DNA from: Albula goreensis | Lineage: Eukaryota; Chordata; Actinopteri; Albuliformes; Albulidae | Assembly: GCA_022829145.1 (NCBI GenBank) | Contig: CM040745.1 | Location: forward strand, 35,060,406-35,124,405 | Length of the DNA stretch: 64,000 nucleotides | Reading direction: 5' to 3' | Shown here: positions 1 through 48,798 of the stretch, in pieces | Numbering within the stretch: the stretch's first letter is position 1 | How the letters are laid out: the number at the start of each line of letters is the position of its first letter | Made by a program: the position numbers and the translations under genes | Notes under the pieces: generated by a model | The model's database searches: none | What the model was told of the DNA's origin: nothing | The model's input: only the letters and a program-made list of their open reading frames with translations

Positions 1-2036
1 TTCTGTTAGCTCTGGTCTGAAATTTGGGACTGTGGGGTTGACTATGATATTAGATTTTAACAAAAATGCCCTGATATATCATGAGCATGGTAGTAAAGGC
101 AACACACACCCATTTTGTTCCACACCTAATAACTATCATTTCTCCTCCCACTTCCTCTATGCATAATAAACACACACACACATAGTCAATGCATCCAACA
201 GACATGTTGCCAGATTTTGATTTTCCCATGATGCACATCATGAATTCAGATTCACAGCCTGCCTCCTGCCTCCAATTGGATAAGTACAAAATAAGGAAAC
301 TATCAGCAAACTGCAACAGATAAGTTACCAAACTCTAACAAAACAACTCACTGAATGTATGTAAAAAATAGTAGTCAGGTGAAAAACGAAAGGGACACAA
401 AACCCAGATTCCATCAGTGCTCTGAAACATAAGCTTTTTTGCTCCTATTTCACCTCAGCACTATTAGGTAGACGAGTTAATAGATCATTGTCCTTATGTG
501 TTGCAGTGTACAGACAGATGTATTTTTTTCCCCTGGTTTCCTTGTTTGGCGGGGGGGTGGGAATATCCCTTGTGCTCAATAAACAATGCTCTAGAAATGC
601 ACTGACTTTTGAGGACAGACAGATGATCCTTGCAAACCAAAAATGTTCAAATGCAGCCCATATTCACACATAGGCCAGTAAAATGGATCCAAATGAGGCC
701 AACAGCAGCAACATGCATTTCATCTCACAGAGCAGGGATGTGTGCAAAGTAAGCTCGAATGGAATCACTAATAAGAGACATCACTGGCCAGATATGCTTT
801 TCTAGAGGGACATACAAAGTCAGTTTTTCCTGTTGCTCGTCCAAATGGAGGTATGATACAGACCCTCCACGCCTCGCTGAATCACAACGTCACTTACACT
901 TCAGTAGTGCGGCTTTTTCGGTGCCAAATGGTAAACAGAACCTGTATTACTGCAGGCCATGTGAATGGATAACCAAATTACTACCGGGAGCATTTTATAC
1001 AGGTTTCCAATTTAGAGAATGGACAGTATATTATTATTATTGAGTGAGGAAAAATGACGACTCTACTACAGAAGATGATGTGGTCGAAAAGGCTATTTTA
1101 TAATTAATGTGCAGTTACCATACCTATACCTTACAGGTTAAATGTGTACCCAGTAGTACAGAGATTTCACCTCAAGGCCACTAACGCAGTGCAGTTCAAA
1201 GAGTCTTACTACTCTTTACAGTAACCAGATGGACAGCTCTGTATGTGTATTGAAAGGTCTTCCATTAACAAAGCTCAGAGTGTCCTGATTTGCTAACGTG
1301 GTTTAGAACAGAGCATCTGTATCTAGCATAGCAGTGCATGCAGCATTCTAGTTTCCAAAAGTAAGCATGTACAGTAGATGGAGGGAACGCTGGAGCTGGC
1401 CATCTGGTAATGTATAGAGCATCTGTGGTTCAATCTCAGGATATTCCAATAACTGTCCTGGAGTCCAGGCCACCAGGCTGCGCTGCAAAAGAACACTCCT
1501 CCGTGAAAACTGACTGCAGTCGATGTGATGACATCAGTGCATCGCCATGGTTTCCTCCTCCACCAGTCCATAACGGTGAGTTCTCCAGCCCAGTGCAAGA
1601 AGCGCAGCAGCGATGGCATAAACGTGCTATTGTTATACATTAATCTAGTCAAAGGTTTGACTATTGTCCCTATGTGTGCATTTGTGTGAGAGAAAAACAT
1701 GCCTTATCTACAGTTAAGTAGTGACTCTTACGTGAACCATGAAAAAAAACATGTAAAAGTAAAAAAAAAAGGAAGAAAATTCTATGGCAGACTAACTGAT
1801 ATTCCTTTGGTTTTACCTAATGTTCCTCGTGATTTTGTGTGTTTCTATTTCATACGTATATACACATTGTAAGAATCTGTAGGTATGTCTTAATTAAAGA
1901 TACACATAATCTATCACAGAACTTGTCACTTCTATCATATTAACAGTGATTCTGCACTCTGCACATTGGGGTATTTTTTCTGTGGCATTTTTTTTCTCCT
2001 GTCTCTATTGGTCAGGTCCAGAGGCTAGCTGTCCTA
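1..2036 (-). other. 3' UTR and/or downstream flank of inpp4a
   Basis: No protein-like ORF or neighbouring gene is recognisable on either strand. I find no AATAAA or ATTAAA on the minus strand between the stop codon and the window edge, so the 3' UTR may continue past the left edge or use a variant signal. Confidence 0.5.
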
Positions 2037-36885
<34,849 letters not shown>

Positions 36886-37046
36886 GGTGGCAGCAGTGGG
36901 GCGGGGCCAGGAGGGGATGGGGGGATGGGTGAAGTGGGGAGGTGGAGGTTTCTGTTGGTGCTGCCTGTGCCCTCGCTCTGCTGACTTTGCAAGACCCTGT
37001 GCTTGTGCTTTGTCCTCACAAGACTCTCCTCGCCAGGGGGATACGA
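36886..37046 (-). other. inpp4a: Probable 5' UTR part of the start-codon exon
   Basis: A consensus acceptor (ccccttccaccag) lies just upstream of 37046 and would make this 161-nt stretch untranslated leader in the same exon as the ATG. It is C-rich. An alternative CAG lies about 13 nt further upstream in the same pyrimidine-rich tract, so the exact acceptor is uncertain. Confidence 0.55.
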
Positions 37047-37144
37047 CTGGTGGAAGGGGGCTGAAAGGGACAAGGAGAAAGAGGGGGAACATGTAAAGAG
37101 ACAGCTGATGTCATAGATCAGGTTATCAAAGAGACAATTCCCAC

Positions 37145-37381
37145 AGGTCCTTACAGTGACCCAGTCCTCATAGTGACCAGGTCCTCACAGTGACCCAGTC
37201 CTCATAGTGACCAGGTCCTCACAGTGAACCAGTCCTCATAGTGACCCAGTCCTTATAGTGACCAGGTCCTCACAGTGACCAGGTCCTCACAGTGACCCAG
37301 TCCTCATAGTGACCAGGTCCTCACAGTGAACCAGCCCTCACAGTGAACCAGTCCTCACAGTAACCTGGTCCTCACAGTGAC
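37145..37381. repeat. 17-bp minisatellite (about 14 copies)
   Basis: The unit alternates AGGTCCTCACAGTGACC and CAGTCCTCATAGTGACC, giving a 34-bp higher-order pair. It lies about 100 bp upstream (transcript sense) of the acceptor of the start-codon exon. Confidence 0.93.
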
Positions 37382-38785
37382 TTTCAGAGCCTCCCACTGA
37401 CCTGGTACCCATACTAATCAGGTCCACCGTGAGCAGAGCAGGGCAGAACAGACACAATATCTCATGAGTACATACATCACTGCCCTTTGATCGATTACCT
37501 CTCTCTCTCTCCCTCTCTTACTCTTTCATTCTCTCTATCTTGTTCCCTGCCCGATCACATTTCGCTTTTTGGTGCAGGAGTGCGGCAGGTCGTCGCGGTG
37601 ACGCAGGGTATCACAGCTCCGAATTCGGAGAAGAGACGCACATCTTCAAACGCAGGTCATCGCTTTCTCTCCACCACGGAGCTCACCCGGCCACACTACC
37701 CGAGCCCAGCATGACGCGTGTTCAACCCTGACAGGAGATCATCTTTCCACGACGACAAAACGGGGCTTAGTGCCACCGCTAGTCATCCTGACTAAAAGCA
37801 GAGGCCTGTTTTGATTTGATTTTAGTTTATAATGCTGTGCATCCAGGCTTCCTTTTTTTAAAAAAAAATGGAATTGTTTTGAATTATTTATCGCTCTCTG
37901 GTATTAACATGTCAAGCACGTACCCTTCCTTTTGAAGAGTACAGGCTCCGGTTTGAGGCCTAGCAGGATGTGCCGAGATCTACTCGAGGATCTACTCATT
38001 GAATTTGACATAAGGTACAGTTGTGCTCACGCTTGCCTTTAAAGGACTAGTCAGGCACTTCTAGATGTAACAAAACACAGCTCCCTGTCAACCGTAGTTC
38101 AACATTTTTAACGACATGCAAGAAGCACTTTCACAGCGGCCCTCATTTCCTCAAACAGCCCTAATGTTTCCGAAAATTAAGATTGTTTTTAAAATTGCTC
38201 TACTCAAGACACTCCTTTTTAAAAATAAGAAACAAATTCTTGTCTGAGAGCAACAGGACCAATGTAAGAACATGTAAAACAGATAGGACAATTGACTAAA
38301 AAATTTATTTTAAAATGCTATAAGTAAAATAAGAGTTTGAATCTATCCAGTATCAGTCCGTTGGCCCAATCAAAGCTCTTTTTTGACAACCTGCATTTGA
38401 AAAACAGATTCAGATTAATGTAAAATAGCTGCAGCAGAATAGATCTGGTTTACAATGACTGGCCTTTTAAAGGCCGGCGTCAAGCTGCAGGGAGATGAAC
38501 CTCAAGGCTCTGAGCCGCGACCGGAACACTCACTCTTAAATAAAACAAAGACATTTTCCATTACATCTGCTCCCCCTTTCCCTTTGTTTACCTCTCCATT
38601 ATTCATCCCCCAGCTTCATAACAGCGTATTAAAGTTAAACAGTGCAGAATTCATCAGGCCGCGGAGAAGAAACAGGGGACCAAAGGGACACTCTCTCTGG
38701 TTTATTTAGGTCTGGAGAAAAAAAGGACTTTGATTCAAACCTGGGCCGAATAATTATTTGAAATAGGCATACTTTAAATCCAATC

Positions 38786-38813
<28 letters not shown>
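38786..38813 (+). repeat. Poly(T) run of 28
   Basis: A pure T run on the plus strand (poly(A) in the transcript), without a recognisable retrotransposed body next to it. Confidence 0.95.
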
Positions 38814-38818
<5 letters not shown>

Positions 38819-39958
38819 AACCATATTGCTGAGGATTCTAGAAGCACACTGTCATCAACTTTCAGAACAAAGCTCTTTTATGTGATCATAAGTATAGTCT
38901 TTGTTTTATTAATCTATGTAAATTGCCTCTATTTAGGTACATGCACCAGGTTTTAAGGGCTGGTTGGATTTCTGTTTTTTTTTTTGTAATCACCTCCTGT
39001 CAGACTTAATTGCCAAACCTCAAAAAGGGGTATCACTATCCAAGACACAATAGAGTATGTAGCTGTATGGTATAGCAGCCCATTTATTAATTAATGTTTT
39101 TTTGAAAATTTGTGTCACCAAATTATAACCACATCTAAAGGATGAAGTATTTTATCTATGAATTTGAGCCACGTCAAATGGGAAGTCCAGTCTATTTGCG
39201 TTATCTGAAGTCCACATCAAAAACGGTCAGGTCAGGATCTCGGGTGTATTGGATTTATTTTGTAAAGTCTAATTCGAAAAAGCAGGTCAGGTTCTCAGGT
39301 GAATTGGAACAGTCCACCACAGTTCTTCCTGATGAGAACACCTGATGCATTAAAAGAACACACTTAGGAGTATAACAGCAGTAGTAAGTGTAGCTGGGGT
39401 TGGTAAGCTTTGCTGTTCACTCAAATACCTGCATTATATTTTTTAACGTTACTAAAATAAGGCGATTTTATTGTCACTTTAAAATAAAAACATGGAAGTG
39501 AAAATGAAAGTAACATGTTTCACATACTGTTATCACAACCCCACACTGGTGATGCCAGGCTAATTTTGGAGTCATTATTTTAATGAAGAAACCACCTTGC
39601 TATCTAGGTCTTATGGTTTGGATATCGTTTTATTTTAGAGTAATTGTTTCTCAGTTCTTAACTCTGCGGTATTCAATTCCATCTATTTTTATTCCTTTTT
39701 GATAAAACACTTCCTTTACTCTGTGCTTTTCACTCTTTATCTTTAATAGCGAGTCTCTACGTAAGTATGAAATAATCCGAAATAAGATGAAACAAGATAG
39801 CAGCATTCTGTGTTTGTAATGGGTACTGGTACTAAGCAATAAACCATAAAGTTTAACCTATGCTACACCAACAGCTCGGTCAAGTCACCTCTTAACCACA
39901 ACACTGTTCAGACCACTGCTCAAACCTATGGGACTAAACACTGCATAATGCTGGCAAT

Positions 39959-40368
39959 CTGACCACTGCTCCACACTGCTGGTCTGACCGCTGCTCCACA
40001 CTGCTGGTCTGACCGCTACTCCACACTGCTGGTCTGACCGCTGCTCCACACTGCTGCTCTGACCACTGCTCCACACTGCTGCTCTGACCACTGCTCCACA
40101 CTGCTGGTCTGACCGCTGCTCCACACTGCTGGTCTGACCGCTGCTCCACACTGCTGGTTTGACCACTGCTCCACACTGCTGCTCTGACCACTGCTCCACA
40201 CTGCTGGTTTGACCACTGCTCCACACTGCTGCTCTGATCACTGCTCCACACTGCTGGTTTGACCACTGCTCCACACTGCTGCTCTGACTGCTGCTCCACA
40301 CTGCTGCTCTGACCACTGCTCCACACTGCTGGTCTGACCGCTGTTCGATACTGCTGCTCTGACCACTG
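39959..40368. repeat. 25-bp minisatellite (about 16 copies)
   Basis: The unit is CTGACC(A/G)CTGCTCCACACTG followed by CTG(C/G)T, with two main variants that are interspersed. A degenerate copy lies just before at about 39906. No minus-strand frame contains a stop across most of the array, creating spurious ORFs of up to 143 codons rich in SSVEQ and AVWSSG. Confidence 0.95.
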
Positions 40369-43300
40369 TAATATGTTGTAACTTCTGCACCTCTTTAATT
40401 CTTTTCTTGGAGCGACAGTCTAATTGCATAGCATCTATTAGAAGGCCTCTACCTTAATTCTTTGCACTGATATGAGCATCCAGAGACTAGGCAGTGCAAC
40501 ACATAGATTTTGCAGGTCTGGTAATTTAAACGTCGAATTAGAAGGGACGATGAATCAGTATAATGAGATGCAAATAATATTCATAGATACTTTAAAAAAA
40601 CAACATTAATCAACCACTTGTACCTATGATTATATAAAACATTTGTAAGCAAATAACCGACAAGAGCAGCAATAACATGAGTCATGCATCAACAACATGA
40701 GGGAAAAAAGGAGTCCAGGTTTAAAAAGAACAGGAGGAAGATCACAGGCAGGTGTACTTCAGATCATTATTCAAGCTCTTACCATGGGTGTTTTTTACAT
40801 TAACATGCAAATGGATATGAACCTCCTGTCTCCCTATAACAGGTATATGTTTGTCAGTCTTGCTCACCAAACTTCAGCCTGGCTTTGTACACCTCTGCTG
40901 TAGTCACCAATCTCCATGCTGTGCCAAAAAATGAGAAATTACCCATTTTCAGTTCAAGCTGGAGGCAGGCAGAGTAGGCTATTTCTGTCTTTGAGCACAG
41001 CTGGGTCACAGATTGGGGGGTGAGGTACCAGATGGGGGGTACCCCAACACCCGAAAGTGCTAACAGAAACCCTGTCCCTCAAGGGTCCCCATCAAGCCAG
41101 ACGGCTGCTTCTCTCCTTTCAGCCCACACACACACACACACACACAAAAACATTATCTTCTTGCTGGATCCATCTGCGTGAACCCTTGTCATTTACAAGA
41201 CCATATAAAGCTAGCACTGAGAGGCAGAACCCAAAAATCATTAAGGCTAATGGGGTGTGCTTTGGCCTTCATTACCTTCATTAGTTCTTTCATTTTTCCT
41301 AAATGATCCATCCAAGGGGCACAAAACCCTTAAATATCAAATCATAAAGCAAGATCCGGTCACGCAACAGAGATTTTCCCCCTTCAACCAACCGAAAAGT
41401 TACACTGGGGTTTCAATCTGAAGCTATAATGGGTGAAAGGAGGATATTAGCGGGTATAATTGCACTACATTATTTATCTAGTAAGTAGACAACTCTTTCC
41501 AGGGCAATTTACTTAGCCTATGTTTTCCATATTATCAATTTAGCTCGCATTGATATTAACAGAAGCTATTGGGGTTGAGTAACTTAATCATAGGAAATAG
41601 AGAATCCAGCCAGGAGACATACACACATCACTGAACATCATTGCCACCTGAAAGAGCACACTGATGGACGCTTGTTCCCATGAAAACAATGTAGCCAGGT
41701 GGCTCGATGTAAAAGCGGAACAGGTCTGTGAATGACCGTCTTAATGAATGACCACCTGTACCTAGCTGCCAATATTCACACCCTGGACTACCGTTACAGT
41801 GACCATGTCAGCAAGCTCGGAACCCTGAATCGATCCTGAAACTCAACAGGAAACCGCTCTGCCGGCCGTACAGGACTAAGGAGCAACTGCAGTGTCCTGT
41901 TTGATTAGGCCCGGAGGTGATAAACGAGAACCAACAGGCAGTTTGCCTGGGGTGAAATATCGAATGTGGACATAGGCGAGGTTCCATTCTCTCCCAAGAA
42001 GACAGGGAACAGCTTTGGTCTGTCCCCTCAGGCAAAAACAAGTATGACAAGATATGACGCTGACCAGACCTGGGTCAAGCAATAAAGTGACATACTTCAA
42101 CCTTTCAGATTCCAGGAAAATTGCTGCAGATTAGTGGTAATTTTAAAAGAGCATGTTTTCACCAGTATTCAAAGCAAAATTCACATTTTACACTTTCTGA
42201 ATAATAACATTCAGAAAGAAATAAAGAAATGAAATTTCACTGAAAATTTTCAGGGATCAGTAAGTGTTTTTCACTACACCAGCATCCAAAGAGTTAAAGT
42301 TTTTCAACTATGCTAGTAGTTGAACTAGTGAGTGCTTATCTCAAAACATTAGCACATGCAACATCATGGAGCCCTCCTGGTAGCTATCCTGGACAGCACT
42401 GTAATATCTGACTGCAGGTAGCAGGAGACGCTCTTATTATGTATTTTTATCTTATATATGAGCCTTTGACACATTGCCATATGTGCTGGAGTAATGAAAA
42501 GTTAAGTGGCTAGCACAAATCTGGTATCCATACTTGAGGGTTTTATGTCCATGCTTTCTAAAACCCTCACTGGTCTGTTCACCCTCAGGTGGTCTGTCAG
42601 GGAAGACTTTATCCCTGGTCTTTTGTGCTCGTCTGTCGTCTTCCCCCTTCTATGGAACAGAGAGGGTTGTGGGTAGGGTTATTCATGTAAACTGTGCTTG
42701 ATGTAAAAAAAAAAGGGGGCAATGGAATGCAATGTAAGTGACAACGATAAAAATGTCAAGCGAATAAGTCAATGTATACTTAAGTAGGTTGAAGTGTTTC
42801 TTGAATCACCTTCAAGAGCAGAGTTTGACTCAGACTATTAAAAAAAGAGTTCAGAACAATGAAAGAACTTTCTGGGTGGAAGCTGTTTTCTCATTGAGGG
42901 CAAATAAGTCTATTCCGTGGTCCTCCGGCACGCTTGCTGCCCCCATAATTCCCTCACAGAGGTGCAACCCAAAAATAGGCATTATAAAGATCACATTAGC
43001 AACGGTCTGCCTGTCTCTCCAGCTCATGATACGCAGATGAAAAACCCTCGTTAAACTGAGGTAATTACCTCCTCAACGAGCTAAGAATCTCAGGAGAGTG
43101 GCTTCATGGAGCCATAGCCAAAAGAGAGCTTGTCTGGATCCGGAATCAAAATTACATTTACCCGAAAAGCACCAGGTTTTTTATGTTCGAGGAATTACTC
43201 ATTTTGTCAACATTTGTATAATTTCTGGTATCTACATAGTATATCCAATGTTTGTACCTCATTAGGAATGGAGGGCCCAAGACTACAAGTAATTTCCATA

Positions 43301-46136
43301 ATAAAAATAATATAAAGCCCAAAAGTGGTTCGCAGGGCTAAACGCATTAAAAATCCTACTACTGTTACAGAAAAAACCTTTACAGGTTCACAAACATATG
43401 AGAAAATATTCAACTACACCAAATCAGGGATATTTGATTTAAGGGATCACAGCGCAGTACTGTACTATGACAAAAAAACTATTGGTCAGACTCAATATTT
43501 AGCCTAATTTATTCTTACATTTTTCTAAATTTTTTTGTATTAAACATCTATTCATTTCTGAAGATTATCATATTATCAGCTATTTACTGTATAAGAAATA
43601 AGTAAATTCTGTATTTAATATTCCCCTTTGCTGTCATTTCTCTATTTACTCTATTTACTTTTAATGAACTTTCAAATTGAAATAAAACAGACTCCCATCC
43701 AAGCCACTGTTATATTTTGGAAAAAAAGGAGTTCAAAAACTGGGAGAGTGTATGTATTACCACAAATTATTGAGCCGAGAAGGTTTAAAAAAAAAGAACA
43801 AAGCAACATCTGAGAGTCAATTCAATACATAACCTAAATACTAATCCAACCGGGGGAAAAGAACACAATGTATTTCTTCCAATAGAAATGAAACTGAGAC
43901 ATGGTAGACACTGAACATGATCTCCACCGCCACAAAGTGATCTCAGTGTGGAAACTGAATCACTGCCAACCTCTTTCGCACCTGCAGAGCTTCAGTATTG
44001 ATAATCATTCGCTCACACACCCTGACACTTGCATAAAGCGCTTCAGTTTCATAAAACCAGGTCTCCAACTGTCAGAATCTCAGTCAAAATGTCAGTTTGT
44101 AAACCAAGCACAGTCCAAATGTGATCAGATTCTCCAAATGAAATAGGCGTAGAATTCCCTGAAATCTGATACAAAAAGAGCACATTTAGCAGATGCAGAC
44201 AAATGCAAGCAAAATGCAGCCAAAAGATTAAAAAAATGATAAAAAATAAAGAGCTGAATAATCAATACCTACAGTAAAGCTATTATACAGATATTTGTTT
44301 TTACCATTAATGAAGAGAAATTCAATGGAAATAAGCTAATTGGATATATATGGTAAGCTAAGACCTCTGCCTTCTGTATTTTAGCTCAGGAGCTGCTAGC
44401 GCTAAACCACTGAGAGAAGCTACTTGAGGTTCCCTTTGCTGACACCCTGCAGCTTCCCACCCTGTGGCCTGACGGAGGGGGGTTCTGTCAGTGAAGAGCA
44501 AGCGGGGGCCTGTGAACAGACAGGAAGTGCCGTTTGGGGGCCCGAGCTGACGGGGCCGCCTCTTTCGCTCTCATTAAAAAGTGCTGAAACGGCTCACAAG
44601 TGTACATCTTCAAATCACATTCTCCTTTCTCCTGCCAGCTCCACTGAGATGTTATGTCTGATCCTCCGGCAAACATTAAAAATCTGTGAGAAACACTCTA
44701 TATATGCAAGCCACTAAAATAACCACATCCAGTTCTAACACACAAAGAACCTAACATAAGTTGTGTGCCTAATGAAGCTCCTCAGATATTGACTCTAGAG
44801 TTTATGGGTATATCCACAGATATTCACAGTTTGCATTCACATGGAATTCATTTGTCCGCTGTTCCTTGTTCACGCACACCACAAAGGTTGTGGTGCAGAT
44901 TTAAGTGGGCAATTTATTTAGTCTGATAATTTATTTCATCCAGGGACTTGTTTATTCTTAACGGAGCCTACTTTGTGCAAGAATGCTTTATCATGAAAAT
45001 GTTTCAAGCAATGCAACAGGTCCCTGGTTACTGATCTTCTTGCAGAGAGGAAATTAAGTAACCAAAATAAATGAGTGAAGTATCGAATATAACATCACTT
45101 GCAGACGAATTCTGTTTAGAAGGGTGACCTCCCTGTAATAAAGCACTAGTCAGTAAGCCTCAACAACCACTGTGATACGTCTTAAAGGCATAACTACAGC
45201 TGCTAGATTGTACTGTCTTTTGTTTTGTTGCATTCCACTTAATGAGGCATCTCAGAGAAGGGACAAGGACCCGGAGGGCTGCCCATGCTGATGCCCGACA
45301 TAAAATTGAGACTCTGTATTTCAGTGGTGGCAGCTGAGAGTAATTATAGCCTTTAATGAGTTTCTCCAGATAAAAGAATAATTATATTTTGACTCAATGT
45401 TTCTAGATGACTAAGCTAAAGAGGAGAACAACTGTGATTTTAATCGTCTTCAAGACAATTTTTAAAACCCAAATATTGCCTACACGCACTCCATGACCAC
45501 AAAGGCTGGGCTACCTCTGTGCTGCTACACTTGGTTTCACAAAACCGAAAACATGGCATAGAGTTTGCTCTTAGGTCTTTATTGTATTCTTTTGGGATCT
45601 ATTTCCACATTGCTCTCTATGCCTCAAGGGACAGGACCGATAATCTCGTTGACCGTAAAAGGGCAAACCCAGTTTTTTCTGCCGCCATTTTGGCAGGCTG
45701 TCAGCTCCGCACTGAAAAACACAGACACCCCCCCCCCCCACCCAACCCCCTACTCACCTCCTCTGAAAATCTCACACATCACTTACCCCCAGAAGGGAGA
45801 GAGAGAAACGAGAGATGTCGACTGCCACTGAGCAGTGGTCCTTAAATTACTTTCTGATTAAAGAAAACTCAGGCTGGAAATAAACACACAACAGTGTGCT
45901 ACAGCGCCAAGCCTGTTCTCCACCCAGCGCTACTACCTTTCCATATCCCTCTCCCACTGAAAACCTAATATAAAGCACAAGCTTCCACACTGGCTCCATG
46001 AACTCCCTCCCACTGCCATGGCCCGGCCTACTCCAGTCACACCAGCACTGGAACCGAACGCGGCAAACTGATGCATCTCGCATTAAATAACACTGTGAAC
46101 AAACAAAAAAAGATGGCACAAATTCCAGCTTTCCCC

Positions 46137-46146
46137 ACACACACAC

Positions 46147-46237
<91 letters not shown>
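46137..46237 (+). repeat. (CA)50 microsatellite
   Basis: About 100 bp of CA, interrupted once by a G at 46151. It is followed by a (TG)n/(GA)n composite at about 46461-46517. Confidence 0.95.
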
Positions 46238-46241
<4 letters not shown>

Positions 46242-46460
46242 AAGTCCTTTCTCTCAGCTCTTCATCATAGATGTGTTTTTAGAGCGAGGAAGAATCACAT
46301 GCCCTTTCCTACGGTTCCTGTACACATTGTGTTGAGAGCAATTCATTGACTGACAAATCATAAATGAGTTTGTTCATTGTTTTGTCAGTGCAACAAATAA
46401 CTTTTGTTGAGACCAAAAGACATTTGGGTGATTGGATCAGAGAGATTGAGAGAAAGAGAA

Positions 46461-46492
<32 letters not shown>

Positions 46493-48771
46493 TGAGTGTG
46501 TGAGAGAGAGAGAGAGAAAAACAATGAGCGAGAGAGCGCGAGAGAGAAATATCACACTGAATTTCTCACCCTGGTCCACATTACAGATGCAGCAGCAGGG
46601 AGTGAGAGTATTTTATGACGGGCTGTACAGAACGCTCTGCACATCTCTATATCAACGCCTCATACCATCCAGAACTGCCGGATCCTGACACTATGTGGAG
46701 TTTTTAACAGCCATCTCTTCCTCTTCACCTGCCAAAGCAACTCAAAGTCAGCTGAGAACACCTTAACGTACGTTCCATCCTTTGTAACCATGGCAACCGC
46801 GCAACCTGTGAACTATCGTTGGGGCTCACTGTGTAGAACATAAGCAACAGAAGTGCATTGTGAGACGTGAGCTGACGACTTATTTAACACAGGTGTTTTA
46901 GGGTGATAAAGTTCTTGCTTCATATAACGTGCAACCAAGCAAACACAAAGCGGACACACACGAACACCCAAACGCACGCAAACAGAAGAAATTCTTATTT
47001 ATATCAGCACTGAGAGTGAGTAGGTGTCTATGTGTGGAGTCTCTGAAGACTAGCGATGAAAGACATAGGCTAAATAAAAACAGGAGCGTTTGATCCACTC
47101 AATGAGAGATTACTTCACAACACATTCATAAACCAAGGCCAAGTACAGGAGGACATGCCAGGCTTGGGTGCAGGATGCCATTAAACTGGTGTGTGGTTTA
47201 AATTATGCATACAGAGCACAAGAAAATAACACAGATGGAGAAAACCTGGGCATCTTAAATTAATATGATGAATTTTGCATCTTTTAAGATCCACAAAGTC
47301 AAATCACACATGATAAAGTTAGTTATTAGCTAGTTGAAAATGAATGGTAAATTAATCAAAGAAAGTCTTCAGGAATATACCGCTATGTAGATACTTTTTT
47401 CGCAAATTTATTCTAAGATAAGGTTCTCCACAGTGAACTGTGGTCTTCAAAGATGCTTAAAATTTGCTCATGGGGCTGTGAAAAGCACTGAATGTAGCAC
47501 TATCTAACACAGGACATTACAGACTGGTTTAAGCTGCATAGCCTAATCTTGCATCTTGAACATTTCAAACAAGATTATAATACCCTATTTTAGCTACTCT
47601 GCTCTGTAGCTTTTTTTTAGTCAACATTTTTAGTCTGTGCGAGAGGGACAGCTATCAAAGTACTGTACTCCAGCCCTGAGCGTCAAGTGGCTGCCTACAG
47701 AGCCCTAAGTAAAACACCTACCCCAAACTCGTAGTCAGACAAACCAGTCAATAATGAGACTTAAGGTGTTAGGGCTGACTATCCAAGATGTGAAGATGTA
47801 AGAATTTCAAATCTGACCCATCATTTATTTAATTGCACTCAAACTGTTGTCAACACTTTCATTGGGTGTGTATCTTCGTCCTTCACACACAAGGCACACT
47901 GGGTTTTGACTGGTTTTGGCACTTCATGTGACGTTTCAGGGCCAACTGCAGCCTATCCTTCCTCATGAGTGTGAGGAGAAGCTACAAGCCAGCATCATTG
48001 GCTGAGAAACCATGCCGAAGTGCGTCTACCATGACCCTCTTGCCACGTGTTTCACCGCGAAGATGGTGACGCGGGCGGTCTGCGTGCCTGTCTCTTCAAC
48101 GCACAAAGCATTCAAAAGCGCACAGCATTCCTCAACTGCACCTTTTCCAGACACAAATCCTCGGCACAGTATGAAGACAGACCACAACAGAGAACAGAGC
48201 GCTTGCACAAAGCACCAAGCTTTCATTAAGAGCCACAAGTTATGTTCAAACCTTCAGCTTTCCTGATATCGGTTACCTACAAACAACCAACAAAGACTAG
48301 TAAGGGACTTGTGTCAAACGCAAACTATCTTTTGTTACGAGGTGTGAGACATGGATAACAGTGTGTAGACGTTTGTGTCTTATCAGGGTGATTGTATCTC
48401 CTGTCTCTTTAAAGTACATGTGTCATTCTCTGTGTCCCTGTGCTTCTATTTAAAGAGCAGCAAAGACGTGGAGACCCTCCAGATGGCATCCAACACGGAG
48501 ATACCAATCACTGGCCCGGAGACGCCAACGTCTCCCTTTTCATACGCCGAGAGAAGAGAGAGAAGAGAGGAGGGAGGAGAGATGGAGGTGGAGATGGAAA
48601 AGGGGAGAAAGGGAGGGAAGGGGGTTTGGGGTTAATTGTTTATTTCAGCCAAACATGTCCACTTTAGAAAGGGGGGCATTCACACTAGAGCGTGAATAAT
48701 TTCCTGACAGGGCATGAGCAGATGTACCCTTTTCATATGAAAATACCCATCCCCCAATCATTTCTTGCAGT

Positions 48772-48798
48772 ACACACACACACACACACACACACACA
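48772..48798 (+). repeat. (CA)n microsatellite
   Basis: A short pure CA run in the first intron. Confidence 0.9.

Noticed and set aside
37140..37400. Minisatellite as a CRISPR-like or regulatory repeat
   Set aside because: Units are contiguous with no unique spacers, so it is a simple tandem repeat.
39885..40326. 143- and 130-codon repeat-protein ORFs
   Set aside because: A 25-bp minisatellite read in different frames; period not a multiple of three, no initiation context.
44181..44205. CACATTTAGCAGATGC as another reversed SINE tail
   Set aside because: Too short and without flanking support; a similar weak match at 30858 was dropped for the same reason.
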